Assembly (NCBI GenBank): GCA_958296035.1 | Contig: OY282431.1 | Coordinates: 2,049,001 to 2,113,000 of the forward strand | Length of the DNA stretch: 64,000 nucleotides | From: Paracoccaceae bacterium | Lineage (GTDB): Bacteria > Pseudomonadota > Alphaproteobacteria > Rhodobacterales > Rhodobacteraceae | Reading direction: 5' to 3' | Shown: positions 17,185 through 27,800 of the stretch, piece after piece | Layout of the letters: each line of letters starts with the position of its first letter | Position numbering within the stretch: the first letter of the stretch is position 1 | Made by a program: the position numbers and the translations under genes | The notes under the pieces: model-generated | Seen by the model: only the letters and a program-made list of their open reading frames with translations | Told to the model about the DNA's origin: nothing | Database searches by the model: none

Positions 17185-18141
17185 ATGCGGGATGTAGGGC
17201 GACTCTTGTTAATGCGACTCGGTCTCGGGTTGTTGACGCTTTTGGTGGTTTCGGCCTTGATATTTGGCGCCGTGGAGTTGCTGCCTGGCGACATTGCACA
17301 GGCGGTACTTGGTCAGGGAGCAACCGAAGAAACCCTGGCAGAACTGCGGACCGAGCTGGGACTGGACCGAACTGCCATAGTTCGTTACGTGTCCTGGCTT
17401 TCCGGAGCCCTGGTTGGCGATTTCGGAGTCTCGCTCCTCAATCAACAGCCAGTCACGGATGTGATCGCCGTGCGGTTTGCCAATACCTTGTTCCTTGCCA
17501 CGTATGCAGCAGTTATTGCCGTACCGGTAGCCATTCTTCTTGGCATCACCGTGGCGCTTCTTCGCAACTCGATCTTTGACAGGGTTGCCAATGTCTTGAC
17601 GCTGACCTCTATTTCCTCGCCTGAATTCTTCCTTGGTTACATTCTGATCCTGTACTTTTCGGTCCATACCGGATGGTTTCCATCTATTGCCACGCTGAGC
17701 GAAGACATCACCTTCCTGGAGCTGCTTGAGCGAACATTCTTACCGGCCTTGACCATGGTTCTTGTGGTCGTTGCCCACATGATGCGGATGACTCGTGCGT
17801 CGATCATTAACCTTCTGGCTTCGCCCTATATCGAAATGGCCCGTCTCAAGGGCGCACCGGGCTGGAAGGTCATTACTCGCCACGCCCTGCCCAATGCCTG
17901 GGCACCGATCATCAATGTGGTGGCACTCAACCTCGCCTACCTGATCACCGGGGTTGTGCTTGTTGAGGTTGTGTTCGTTTATCCCGGCATCGGACAGTTG
18001 CTGGTCGATGCCGTGACGAAACGCGACTTTCCTGTGGTCCAGGCGTGTTGCCTGATTTTTGCGGCCACATTTATTCTCTTGAACCTAGCGGCCGATGTAG
18101 GAGCAATCCTGACTAATCCGCGCTTGCGTCATCCGAAGTAG
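17185..18141 (+). CDS. ABC transporter permease (DppB-like)
   Basis: First inner-membrane permease of the peptide/opine-type importer, 318 residues. Starts MRDVGRLLLMRLGLGLLTLLVVSALIF, the typical DppB N-terminal helix; AVLGQGATEETLAELRTELGLD is the family's conserved periplasmic stretch; YIEMARLKGAPGWKVITRHALPNAWAP is the EAA coupling loop. About six membrane segments. GGAGG lies upstream of the ATG. It heads the operon 17185-20871 and is divergent from its binding protein. Confidence 0.93.
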   Translation: MRDVGRLLLMRLGLGLLTLLVVSALIFGAVELLPGDIAQAVLGQGATEETLAELRTELGLDRTAIVRYVSWLSGALVGDFGVSLLNQQPVTDVIAVRFANTLFLATYAAVIAVPVAILLGITVALLRNSIFDRVANVLTLTSISSPEFFLGYILILYFSVHTGWFPSIATLSEDITFLELLERTFLPALTMVLVVVAHMMRMTRASIINLLASPYIEMARLKGAPGWKVITRHALPNAWAPIINVVALNLAYLITGVVLVEVVFVYPGIGQLLVDAVTKRDFPVVQACCLIFAATFILLNLAADVGAILTNPRLRHPK

Positions 18142-18153
18142 GAGGGATTGACC

Positions 18154-19215
18154 ATGAACTACTTCGTAATTGGATACTATGCGCTTCTCATCGGCAGTTC
18201 CTGTCTCGCTGCCCACTATCGACAACGAGAGATATTCCTGCTCCTGTTTTCACTTACCCTGGCATCGTTTGTCATGGGTATTGTCGGCGGAGAGGGAGCG
18301 CTCTGGGCTGTGACAATTGCCGCCGGCCTGCTAGCGCTTGCTGGCGGCACCGCCTATTCGTTCCGCGAATTCCTGATCATCATCTCCGGCCCACTGACGG
18401 CGCGAGCACTTCGAACTGCACCGCTTACCGCAGCCTTTGGCATGTTTGTAATCTTCACCTACGCAGTCCTGGGCATATTCGCGCCGGTCATTGCGCCATA
18501 TGGCGAAGCAGAGGTGATTTCACAGTCTTTTGCGCCCGCTGACCAGGACATGCTGCTCGGGGCTGACCAGCTGGGACGGGACATGTTCAGCCGTCTCGTT
18601 TACGGCGCACGGAATACCGTCGGGCTGGCACTCGTAGCGACTACGATCGCGTTTGTAATCGGCGCGCTCCTGGGCATGATTGCAGCTGTAAAGCAGGGTT
18701 GGTTTGACCAGTTCATGGGTCGAACGATCGATGTCGTAATGTCAATTCCATCACTTATCTTCGCGCTGCTCCTGCTCAGTATCCTGGGCACCAACATGAT
18801 CGTCCTGGTAGTTATAATCGGCGTCATCTATTCGCCCCGCGTTTATCGACTGACGCGGGCTGTAGCCGGCAACGTGGTAGTGATGGACTATATAGAAGCT
18901 GCCAAGCTTCGGGGTGAAGGCATGTGGTATCTGATTCGCAAGGAGATACTTCCAAATTCTACGGCACCGCTAATCGCTGAATTCGGGTTAGAGTTTTGCT
19001 TTGTGTTTCTTTTGGTAGCCGGGCTTTCGTTCCTTGGCCTCGGCATTCAGCCGCCGACCGCCGACTGGGGGTCGATGGTACGAGAAAATGCGACACTCAT
19101 TTCTTTCGGCGAGATAACACCTCTCATACCGGCTGCAGCGATTGCCCTGCTGACGGTAGCAGTCAACATGGTCGTCGACTGGATGTTATACCGCTCATCT
19201 GGCCTCAAGGAGTAG
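18154..19215 (+). CDS. ABC transporter permease (DppC-like) with N-terminal membrane extension
   Basis: Second permease, about 353 residues, longer than usual (about 280-300) because roughly 70 residues with two or three hydrophobic segments precede the normal start of the family (the first ordinary helix begins near TAPLTAAFGMFVIFTYAVLGIFAPVIAPYGE). Then come GADQLGRDMFSRLVYGARNT, the EAA loop MDYIEAAKLRGEGMWYLIRKEILPNSTAPL, and FLGLGIQPPTADWGSM, all standard. I begin at the ATG at 18154, seven bases after GGAGGG; the TTG at 18148 is in frame but too close. It follows the first permease by twelve bases. Confidence 0.9.
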   Translation: MNYFVIGYYALLIGSSCLAAHYRQREIFLLLFSLTLASFVMGIVGGEGALWAVTIAAGLLALAGGTAYSFREFLIIISGPLTARALRTAPLTAAFGMFVIFTYAVLGIFAPVIAPYGEAEVISQSFAPADQDMLLGADQLGRDMFSRLVYGARNTVGLALVATTIAFVIGALLGMIAAVKQGWFDQFMGRTIDVVMSIPSLIFALLLLSILGTNMIVLVVIIGVIYSPRVYRLTRAVAGNVVVMDYIEAAKLRGEGMWYLIRKEILPNSTAPLIAEFGLEFCFVFLLVAGLSFLGLGIQPPTADWGSMVRENATLISFGEITPLIPAAAIALLTVAVNMVVDWMLYRSSGLKE

Positions 19216-19221
19216 TCTTAC

Positions 19222-20871
19222 ATGGCAAATAAAGGAAACATCCTTCTGAAAATCGAAGGCCTTCGAATCGAGGCTTACGCCGAAGAGAAATGGTTCGAGA
19301 TCGTGCATGGCGTGGACCTGGTGCTTCGCCGGGGCGAAGTCATGGGACTGATCGGAGAATCAGGGGCCGGCAAGTCGACAATCGGACTGGCCGCAATGGG
19401 CTTTGCCCGCGACGGTTGCCGGATTTCTGGCGGTTCCATCGAATTCGATGGGCTAGAATTGACGACCACGTCCGAGGTTGATCGACGCCGCCTGCGCGGG
19501 TCGAAGATCGCATATGTCGCCCAATCCGCAGCTGCTTCGTTCAATCCCGCACACAAGTTGATCGATCAGCACACCGAGGCTCCAGTCCAGTATCGCATCC
19601 GCAAGCGGACGGAGAGCCAGGAGGATGCGATGGAGCTTTATGAGCGCCTGCGTCTTCCAAATCCTCGGGAAATCGGTTTCCGATATCCGCATCAGGTGTC
19701 CGGCGGCCAGCTCCAGCGTGCCATGACTGCGATGGCCATGTCCTGCAGACCTGATCTGATCATATTTGACGAGCCGACGACGGCACTGGACGTCACGACG
19801 CAGATCGAAGTCCTGGCGGCAGTCCGGGACATAGTTGACCAGTTCAATACGGCGGCGATTTACATCACGCACGACCTGGCCGTCGTGGCCCAAATGGCAG
19901 ACGTAATCAAGGTCCTGCTCAAGGGCGATCAAGTCGAGGAAGCCGACACCAGGACGATGCTGAACAAACCACAGGAAGAATATACCAAGAGTCTGTGGGC
20001 CGTACGAAGCTTTCAGCGCGAGCAAAAGCTTCGACCGAGCGATGACTCGGCACCGGTTGTGGCAGTTGAGGATGTCGATGCCGCCTATGGCACAGTCAGG
20101 GTTCTGGAGGACGTATCGTTCGATGTGCACGCCGGCATGACTGTCGCCGTGGTTGGTGAATCCGGTTCCGGTAAATCAACAACCGCCCGCTGCATTACCG
20201 GCCTGCTGCCGCCCTTGAAGGGACGTATCCTTTTCCGTGGAGAAGAGCTTCCACCTAGCTATCTGAGTCGCAGCAAGGATCAGTTGCGGCAGGCTCAAAT
20301 GATTTATCAAATGGCTGATACTGCCCTTAATCCCAAGATACGTATCGGTGACATAATTGGACGACCGGCCCAGTTCTACGGTGGTCTCAAGGGAACCGCA
20401 TTGAAGAACCGGGTCGACGAATTGCTCGATATGATCGAACTGGACCCATCCCAATTCTATGGTCGCTATCCGCCTGAACTGTCAGGAGGGCAAAAGCAGC
20501 GCGTTGGCATCGCCCGCTCACTGGCAGCCGAGCCCACGTTCATAATCTGCGATGAGGTGACCAGTGCCCTCGACCAGTTGGTTGCAGAGGGAATTTTGAA
20601 GCTGCTTGATCGTCTACAGCGTGATCTTGACCTTGCCTATATGTTCATTACGCATGACCTTGCGACAGTCAGGTCAATTGCAGATGAAGTCGTCGTTATG
20701 AAGCAAGGAAAGGTTGTAGAGCAGGGTGCAAAGGATGCCATGTTCAAGCCGCCCCATCATCCCTACACCGATCTGCTCCTGTCTTCGGTTCCAGAAATGG
20801 ATCCAGACTGGCTTACAACATTGCTTGAGGAACGTGGTGTCGACAACGTCGGAGATGCAGCCACGACCTAG
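19222..20871 (+). CDS. ABC transporter ATPase with two fused ATP-binding domains (DppD-DppF type)
   Basis: Single 549-residue protein carrying both ATPase domains of the importer. Domain 1: Walker A GESGAGKST, signature VSGGQLQRAMTAM, Walker B LIIFDEPTTALD, switch ITHDLAVV. Domain 2: Walker A GESGSGKST, signature LSGGQKQRVGIARSL, Walker B FIICDEVTSALD (Val instead of the usual Pro after the catalytic Glu), switch ITHDLATV. Such fusions are common in alphaproteobacteria. The end HHPYTDLLLSSVPEMDPDW is the oligopeptide-ATPase C-terminal motif. Begins six bases after the second permease; last gene of the operon. Confidence 0.93.
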   Translation: MANKGNILLKIEGLRIEAYAEEKWFEIVHGVDLVLRRGEVMGLIGESGAGKSTIGLAAMGFARDGCRISGGSIEFDGLELTTTSEVDRRRLRGSKIAYVAQSAAASFNPAHKLIDQHTEAPVQYRIRKRTESQEDAMELYERLRLPNPREIGFRYPHQVSGGQLQRAMTAMAMSCRPDLIIFDEPTTALDVTTQIEVLAAVRDIVDQFNTAAIYITHDLAVVAQMADVIKVLLKGDQVEEADTRTMLNKPQEEYTKSLWAVRSFQREQKLRPSDDSAPVVAVEDVDAAYGTVRVLEDVSFDVHAGMTVAVVGESGSGKSTTARCITGLLPPLKGRILFRGEELPPSYLSRSKDQLRQAQMIYQMADTALNPKIRIGDIIGRPAQFYGGLKGTALKNRVDELLDMIELDPSQFYGRYPPELSGGQKQRVGIARSLAAEPTFIICDEVTSALDQLVAEGILKLLDRLQRDLDLAYMFITHDLATVRSIADEVVVMKQGKVVEQGAKDAMFKPPHHPYTDLLLSSVPEMDPDWLTTLLEERGVDNVGDAATT

Positions 20872-21281
20872 CAAATAGTCGTCGCTGCTTGGATGGCACG
20901 ACACGGACGGGCATCTGGCTGTAGACCGGATTAATCTTCGGCTGCGAGATTGGCGGGCGAGCCAGTGACGGTTGGATAACCCTTTGCAGGGAACCTGGAT
21001 ACGACGATCGTGCTATGATCCCCGAGAGCAGCAAAGCGGGCTCAAGCGGGTCTCTTTGCCTTACTGCCAGGGCTATCTCACCCTGCGCCCTGCTCTTTCC
21101 TGTTGACTGAACTGACCGATGTGGCCGTCTGCAAGCCATTGAACAGGGTTTTTCGGACTGCCTGTCTCACCAAACGTAATCCGTATAGTAACAGAAGGGC
21201 TGACCCGCCAGTGTCGGGCCACAACTACCATGAGCGTCAAGAGCAATTTTGGCCTGCAATTCCCGTGGAGAGCGTTGTGCC
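20872..21281. other. Convergent intergenic region, nothing recognised
   Basis: About 410 bases between the ABC operon and the HNH gene, which converge here. No clear hairpin followed by a U-run, no tRNA, and only short frames. Confidence 0.4.
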
Positions 21282-21923
21282 TCAACTCTCCAGCTCGGTA
21301 TCCCAATATAGAAAATCCAGCCAGGTCTCGTGCAAGTGGTTGGGTGGGAATCGACGGCCGACGTTGCGAAGTTCTTCACCTGTTGGCCGTCGCGGTTTTC
21401 GCATGAGAGCCATCTTTGCTTCTGTTACGGTTTTGGCACCCTTGCGCAAGTTGCACGTAGAGCACGCGGCAACAACGTTGTTCCATTCCGTCTTTCCACC
21501 AAGCGACCGTGGAACCACGTGGTCAAAGGTCAAATCGCCGCGGCTTCCGCAATACTGGCAGGTAAACTCGTCCCTAAGAAACAGGTTGAAGCGGGTGAAT
21601 GCAGTTGCTTCAAGCGGCCGGACATAGTTCCTTAAGGCCACGACCGACGGAGCGCGCAGAGAAATGGATGGAGACCTGATCAGCCTGTCGTACTCGTAGA
21701 TCACATCGACGCGATCCAGGTATACCGCCTTGATTGCTTCCCGCCAGGTCCACAGCGAAAGCGGAAAGTACGAGAGAGGTCTGTAGTCGGCGTTCAGAAC
21801 CAGTGCCGAGTAGTTGCTCGGCGAACTTGGATCCCTGACGAAGCCTGTACGAAAATTCACGACTCCAAATGCCGCTGGCATCTCCTCTTTCGATCGGCGC
21901 ACTCCTGGGAACTGCAATACCAC
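21282..21923 (-). CDS. HNH endonuclease family protein
   Basis: 213-residue protein of the chromosomal HNH type found in single copy in many alphaproteobacteria. It has NADYRPLSYFPLSLWTWREAIKAV in the N-terminal half and the nuclease fold at about 128-165: a zinc-binding CQYC, DHVVPRSLGGKTEWNNVVAACSTCN with the second CxxC, and the His/Asn residues of the active site. True start may be the ATG at MPAAFGVVN (residue 15). The role is unproven; it is not part of any visible phage or restriction cluster and may act in DNA repair or mobile-element defence. Confidence 0.88.
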   Translation of the reverse strand: MVLQFPGVRRSKEEMPAAFGVVNFRTGFVRDPSSPSNYSALVLNADYRPLSYFPLSLWTWREAIKAVYLDRVDVIYEYDRLIRSPSISLRAPSVVALRNYVRPLEATAFTRFNLFLRDEFTCQYCGSRGDLTFDHVVPRSLGGKTEWNNVVAACSTCNLRKGAKTVTEAKMALMRKPRRPTGEELRNVGRRFPPNHLHETWLDFLYWDTELES

Positions 21924-22239
21924 CTGTCCCTGATTTCACAAGCTACTCGTACACCTGGCCCAGCTTTAACGGTTACCACGAGTCTCAATTCGCATAGCAG
22001 TCGAATTGGATCTCTTTCCACTCTAGCGCATACTGTATTCCGACGGCAAATCTGTTGGCAATCGTGTCAATTCCGAAACAGTTCCGACGGTCAGCAACAG
22101 AGATTCAGGGCCGCCCCGACCTATATGCCCGATTGGTAGAGCCGCACTCCACTCCGTAAGAACTGACTCGGCATTTCCAGCAATGCATACTAGAAATTGC
22201 GGTTCCGACGGGCGGCTGCCGCCTAGGCCACACCGCGAC
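21924..22239. other. Intergenic, no convincing gene
   Basis: About 315 bases between two minus-strand genes. A frame of 74 codons (22247-22023) begins at a GTG overlapping the MFS stop but resembles nothing I know; I do not call it. Confidence 0.35.
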
Positions 22240-23502
22240 CTATTCACGCAATTGCCCGGCGTCTGAATCTGATTGCTCTATTGCATACTCGCTTGCAACT
22301 TCATGTGCTACGGGCGAAAGATTCGGTGCGATGGGCGTAAAGGCTAGCGTGTCGTGGGATGACGGCAACGGCTTGACCATCATTCGGAAAATACTGAATG
22401 CTGTCAATATGGCCATGACCGTGCCGATATATGCCCAGAATCCGTTTGGCCCAAGATATTCCATAAGCCAACCGACCAGCAGCGGACCTCCAATAGCACC
22501 TGCTCCGTTAAGGAAGACCAGGCGGCCGGCAGCTGATGCCATATCGGTGTGTTCGATAAAGTCATTCGTATGGGCAATGAGGATCGAATACAGAGGATTG
22601 GTCATGCCTCCGCATACGAAAGCGGCACCCAAAAGCACGTAGAGGTTCATATACCCCAGAGCCGCTGCCAGCGACGCCAGAACACCGAAGCCGGCCATCA
22701 GCATGATCAACAAACGCCGGTCGACGCGATCAGACAGCCATCCCAGGGGAAACTGAAATGCAATCCCGCCTGCATACAGGACGCCAACCAGGATCGAGAT
22801 CTCCCCTACCGACAAGCCGATCTCAACACCGTAAAAGGCGATCATGCCCCACTGGGCGGCAAACACTGCACCCAGGCAAACGGTTCCGAAGGCTCCCAAT
22901 GGAGCCAGGCGGACGAGTTTCCATGTCGTCATGGGCTTGGCGGTTTCGTATGCCGGCACCCGACCAACGGTCAATAGAATCGGAGTGAATGACACGGACA
23001 CCAGCACCGAGGCCAACACGAAAAGGAGGAACCCCTCGGTTTCTCCGACATTGAGCAGGACTTGGGCGGTTACGATACCTATCAACTGCACCAGGACATA
23101 GAGCGACAGCGTCTTGCCACGCGTTTCATTGGAGGCGGTATCATTCAACCAGCTCTCGGCGACAACGTACACGCCCGAAAAACAAAACCCGATGATTACC
23201 CGCAACCCAATCCAGATTTCGGCAACTGGAAATTGTGCATACAAGATCAGCGTAGCCGAAATCAGCGAACCCAGGGCTGCAAACACCCGCACATGCCCAA
23301 CCAGTTTGATCAGGTGAGGTGCCAGGCGGGAACCGCCCAGAAAACCTACGAAATAGGCAGACATGACAACCGATATCTCGATGGTAGAAAAACCTTCCTG
23401 CGCGCCGCGGATGCCCAGCAGCGTGCCCTGAATGCCATTCCCCACCATCAACAACAGTATTCCCGTAAGTAGCGGCCAGGTATTGACCAATACGCCTCCC
23501 AT
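22240..23502 (-). CDS. MFS transporter
   Basis: Major facilitator with twelve hydrophobic segments, about 420 residues from the ATG at 23502 (MGGVLVNTWPLLTGILLLMVGNG). The loop between helices 2 and 3 reads GGSRLAPHLIKLVGHVRVF, and between helices 8 and 9 GWLSDRVDRRLLI, the classic MFS loop motif. The family resembles YcaD-like drug or metabolite transporters. Substrate unknown. The frame extends to 23565 but the added 21 charged residues are unlike the family. It follows queA by about 90 bases on the same strand and may share its promoter. Confidence 0.88.
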   Translation of the reverse strand: MGGVLVNTWPLLTGILLLMVGNGIQGTLLGIRGAQEGFSTIEISVVMSAYFVGFLGGSRLAPHLIKLVGHVRVFAALGSLISATLILYAQFPVAEIWIGLRVIIGFCFSGVYVVAESWLNDTASNETRGKTLSLYVLVQLIGIVTAQVLLNVGETEGFLLFVLASVLVSVSFTPILLTVGRVPAYETAKPMTTWKLVRLAPLGAFGTVCLGAVFAAQWGMIAFYGVEIGLSVGEISILVGVLYAGGIAFQFPLGWLSDRVDRRLLIMLMAGFGVLASLAAALGYMNLYVLLGAAFVCGGMTNPLYSILIAHTNDFIEHTDMASAAGRLVFLNGAGAIGGPLLVGWLMEYLGPNGFWAYIGTVMAILTAFSIFRMMVKPLPSSHDTLAFTPIAPNLSPVAHEVASEYAIEQSDSDAGQLRE

Positions 23503-23589
23503 GGCGGGTTTCTCCTGTTTGAGTCTGAATTCTGCAGCTACGAAACTGGCCCGGTGGATTCGCAACCCGCTGGGCGCCCGTTACGGGCT

Positions 23590-24642
23590 TCAAGGAAAGA
23601 GAAGTGACCAATCACCATATGACAGGAACCGGTAGCGTTTCTCGACTGCATGACCATAAACGCTGTGCATGCGTCTCAGGCCGACAAATGCAGCGACCAG
23701 CACCAGCAGACTAGATCGTGGAAGGTGAAAGTTCGTCAACAATGCCGACGCAACCCTGAACCTGAAACCTGGCCTGATGTAGAGCGAAGTTGGCCCTTGC
23801 CAAGGGCGAATGCGCTCTCCTCTTGCGGCACTTTCGATGAGTCGCATTGCCGTGGTGCCAACCGCAATGACCCGCCCGTCGCTCGCCAGAGTTGCATTGA
23901 TTTCCCGTGCAGCCCGTGGCGAGATTTCGCCCCATTCCTCATGCATGACATGGTTACAAACATCATCTGTAGCTATCGGCGCAAAGGTGCCAGAGCCTAC
24001 ATTCAACGTAACAGTTGTGATCTCGACGCCAATTTCGTGCAGTCTTCGCAACAATAGATCATCGAAATGCAAGGATGCGGTGGGAGCCGCGGCCGCACCG
24101 TCTCGAGAAGCGAACACAGTCTGATAGTCATGCCTATCACGCCTGTCGGTGGCACGCCGGGCAGTGATATAGGGTGGCAAGGGTGGTGCGCCATGTTCGT
24201 CCAGCAGTTTGGCAACGCTTCGCTTGTGGGTGTCGAACACCAGGGTGCAATAGCGGCCTGAGACCTCAATGACTGTAGCCGCTCCGCCATCCGGCAACTC
24301 AATGCGGTCTCCGGGCTTTAGTCGCCGCATCGGTTTGGCCAGGGCACGCCAGGTGCCGGGAGAGAGTTCAGCGTCGAGATTGAAGGAAATCCCGGCCCGA
24401 CTGGCGGATTCCTGTGCTGGAGACTGGCGCACTCGCACCCCGGCGAAGTGTACAGGCAAGACGCGGGTATTGTTGACAACCAGTCGGTCACCGCGTTTCA
24501 ACTGCTTGCCTAGATGCAAAGCCGTCGAATCCCTGATGAAGGCAGATGTCGAAATCAGCAGGCGAGATGAACTTCTTGGACTCGCGGGACGCAGTGCAAT
24601 GAGTTCATCGGGAAGCTCGTAATCGAACGCTTCAATTCTCAT
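23590..24642 (-). CDS. queA: S-adenosylmethionine:tRNA ribosyltransferase-isomerase
   Basis: Penultimate enzyme of queuosine synthesis: moves the ribosyl part of SAM to preQ1 in tRNA to give epoxyqueuosine. 350 residues, usual length. Starts MRIEAFDYELPDELIALRPASPR (the family's DYDLPxELIAxxP), followed by VVNNTRVLPVHFAG, PPYITA, YQTVFA, GAAAAPTASLHF, TLNVGSGTFAP, RVIAVGTTAMRLIESAA and LLTNFHLPRSSLLVLVAAF, all QueA signatures. A Tgt gene is not in the window. Confidence 0.97.
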   Translation of the reverse strand: MRIEAFDYELPDELIALRPASPRSSSRLLISTSAFIRDSTALHLGKQLKRGDRLVVNNTRVLPVHFAGVRVRQSPAQESASRAGISFNLDAELSPGTWRALAKPMRRLKPGDRIELPDGGAATVIEVSGRYCTLVFDTHKRSVAKLLDEHGAPPLPPYITARRATDRRDRHDYQTVFASRDGAAAAPTASLHFDDLLLRRLHEIGVEITTVTLNVGSGTFAPIATDDVCNHVMHEEWGEISPRAAREINATLASDGRVIAVGTTAMRLIESAARGERIRPWQGPTSLYIRPGFRFRVASALLTNFHLPRSSLLVLVAAFVGLRRMHSVYGHAVEKRYRFLSYGDWSLLFP

Positions 24643-24846
24643 TCGTCAAACGTACACGGCTCTGGTCGACCAACAACAGGAACCGCGGGTCTACGGACGC
24701 GGCATGCAGACTGGCCGGTTCAAATGAAATGGGATTGTACTTGCCAGCACAGAGGGATGCACCGTACCAAACTGAATGTCTCCGGCAACCCTGCGGTGCC
24801 TGATTGTGGACAGCGCGTCATGCAAATGTGGCACTTCCCTACAGCA

Positions 24847-27800
24847 CTAGTTAAGCTTGTTCAGGCGACCGGGCAAAAGGACGGTCAAAGGACTGATTGA
24901 CGTTTCGTAGTTTTCTGATGTTCCAGATATGCGAAAACCGACCGCTCCCAATCCCTCTCCTTCTTCGGCCTCTACAATCTTGTTCACCTGCAGCGTCGCA
25001 TCCAGGGAACGACTGAGCAAGAACAATGGTGAAATCGTTCCTGCCACATCCACTTCGGTAGAGACCAGATTATATGTTCCGCTCATGGCGATTCCCAAAG
25101 TGGTTCCGATAGCCGAGGAATTGATAATCGTAAGGATGTCGTCTTCGATGCTGAATTCGGCAACAATGTCCTCGAAAGAAAAACCCTGGTTGATGAGGGC
25201 CTCGACCAATCCGGTAATGCTGAAATATCCCAGCAATCTGCCCAGAAACGGCAGGTCGCTCACGATAACATCGCTAATTCGCAGCGTGCCACCGGTCGGT
25301 GCCAGCGAGTGGTCAAGACGCACGGTCAGATCAAGCTCACCACCAATGAGCTGATTGCTGGCGCCAATGGCCTTGACCAATTCACTGGCGTCATTGGCAA
25401 CCAGCCTGACCAGGTAACCCTCGGCTGTTTCAACCATGGTGATTTCGGGCCGAGGCCCCAGGTTGATGGTCACCAGCGCTCTCGCAAGTATATCGTCCTC
25501 CCTGCCGAGCTCCACCTCGACATCGCTGGCAAGAATGTAGGGCGTCAAGACAACCTGTCTGATGTTCAGGTCGAGAGGTGATGCAAGGCCCCGGGTGACT
25601 GTCGAGCCCTGGCTGGCGAGGTTGAACTGTCTGAAGTCGAGCGCACCTAGCAAGTGGATGGAAGAAACATCTCCGTCCGCGGAAAGTTCCATACGGATCG
25701 GACCTCCGTACAGGTCGCCAAATGTGGCGCTGGGAATCTCGACTCCTCGCAGGACGCCAGATTGGTCAAAGGCTATGCTTGCTTCAACGTCAAATTGCTC
25801 TGAAACGATTTGCAGGCGATCAATCTTCAACTCATTCCCGATTTCGCCCTCTACCTGAACCTGGCCCGAGCTGCCCTTGGTCTTGGTCCAGTCCAGTAAT
25901 GGAACCTTGAGTGCCAACTGCTCGATGTTGGCAGATACAGACAGGACTGCCGGTTGATTCGCATTCAGGCGAACGAGGTATTCTGCCGGCGCGGCCCCGA
26001 CAAGTGTGTCTTGGGGCAGATCGATACCAAGCCTGTGCAGTGCATCCTGTGACAATTCGAATGTGCCTGTGACCGTACTGCTTTGGTAGGCTTCTGCAGA
26101 AAAACTCTGCTTCCAGCGCAATTCAACGGGCAGAGGTCCGAAATTTGCTCCCCCGGAAATCTCAATACCGTCGGACGACACATCCACCGCAAGCTCGCTG
26201 GCTTGCAAGACATGGCTACGGAATATCGGGCTTGACACGATCTCGGTTCCCTTGCCACTGGCCTGAAATCGTACATCACGCAATGAAGCATCAGGTCGAA
26301 ATGGCACTTCAAGCTTGACCGTGCCATCAACCCTGGCTGAAAACATCGACTTCTCGATGCCTGCCTCGGTCGTCAGACCCAAGGGCTCCTGGTCCAGAAA
26401 TTCGAGCAACAATTGCAAATCAGTATCGATCTTGAGACTTGCGTCGAGCAAGGGGACTTCTGCAGCGAGATTCAGGATTCTGATCGTTGAGCCGGTAAGA
26501 TCAATTGCGCCGGCTTCGTCGACCTGAAGAATGCCCGAGGACAGCTGCATTGAAATGTGGTCACCGCGCAGCTGGATTCTCCCGCCCATATCCTGCAGGG
26601 GAGCCATTCCCTCAAGGTATGTCAGGTCCAGATCCGCAAACACGACCGTCAGGAATCGTTGCGGAGTGCTGTCGGGTTCGAAACGAAGCGAGCCGATAAG
26701 GCGTATGACCTGTGCATCGCTCAACAGGTCTGCGTAGTGAGCCGGGTACGAAATTACCATTTTCTCTGGCAAGCCACTGATGAACTCACCTATGGTCATA
26801 TTGCCGGCCCCTACCTGCAATTCGAGAAACTCGGCCCCCCTCTGCGTTCCCAGCGATACTTTCCAGTCCAGGCTCGACTCGGCCCGATCAAGTCGAAAGT
26901 TGTCTACCTCCAGAATGCCCGATGTGAAATCGAAACCCAATTCTGCCGACATTACCAGTGGTTCCATAGCCAGGATGCCGAGATCAGGCATTGCACCGCT
27001 TGCCCGGTGAATCATCACTGAACCGCTGGCAAAGCCGTCGGTCATCTGGAGGGTTGCATTGCCACGCAGCGCCAGCTCATCTGCATCCAGCTCCAGCGTA
27101 CCAATCTCCAGCTGCCCTGAAGACCGCCAGTATGTGGCCTGGAGGACCGCATCCTCAACATAGATGGGATTCTCCAGATATCCCTGGCCGAGGCTGGCTG
27201 CCGAGAGTCGAACGTCCAGGGCTACCATGTCAATGTTTCCGCCTTCGGATACGGGAAACGACAGTGTAACAACTGCCAGCACATCCGGACCGAGAAATCC
27301 GATCTCCGTACCCATCGCCTGCAGCACTTGCCGGAACTCGGACGTGCTCCCCTCCAGATTTACGTAGGACTCGGAACTCCCGTCCTCATCGTCAATCTGC
27401 AGTGCCAGGCTGGCCAACACCTGATCATCGTGACGTATCTGCAGGTCCGAACTGGTTGTGCGTCGATCACTGTCCCTGAACATTCGCAAATCACCTTCAG
27501 CGGTGAGTCGTGAATTGGGCGCAATTCGCTCCAGGTCCAGCCGGAAACGGGTGAATTCCAGCTGGTCCAGGGAGGCCAGAAGGTCGGCATCAAGTGAACG
27601 TAGCAGCTCGGCATACGGTAGTGAAGGACTGTCCCGTGACTCGCCGGCTGAATCAGTATCGGCCGGGGCTGGCATTGATTGTGTTATCTGCACGTCAAAT
27701 TCATCGGACCTGACAACAGCCGGCTTCAGATTTCCTCGGAACAGTCCTCCTAGATCAAATGCGATCAGCATATTCCTGCCCTCGACACTCCACGATGCCT

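Noticed and set aside
22023..22247. 74-codon frame overlapping the MFS stop
   Set aside because: No similarity, no ribosome site and no conserved features; probably chance.
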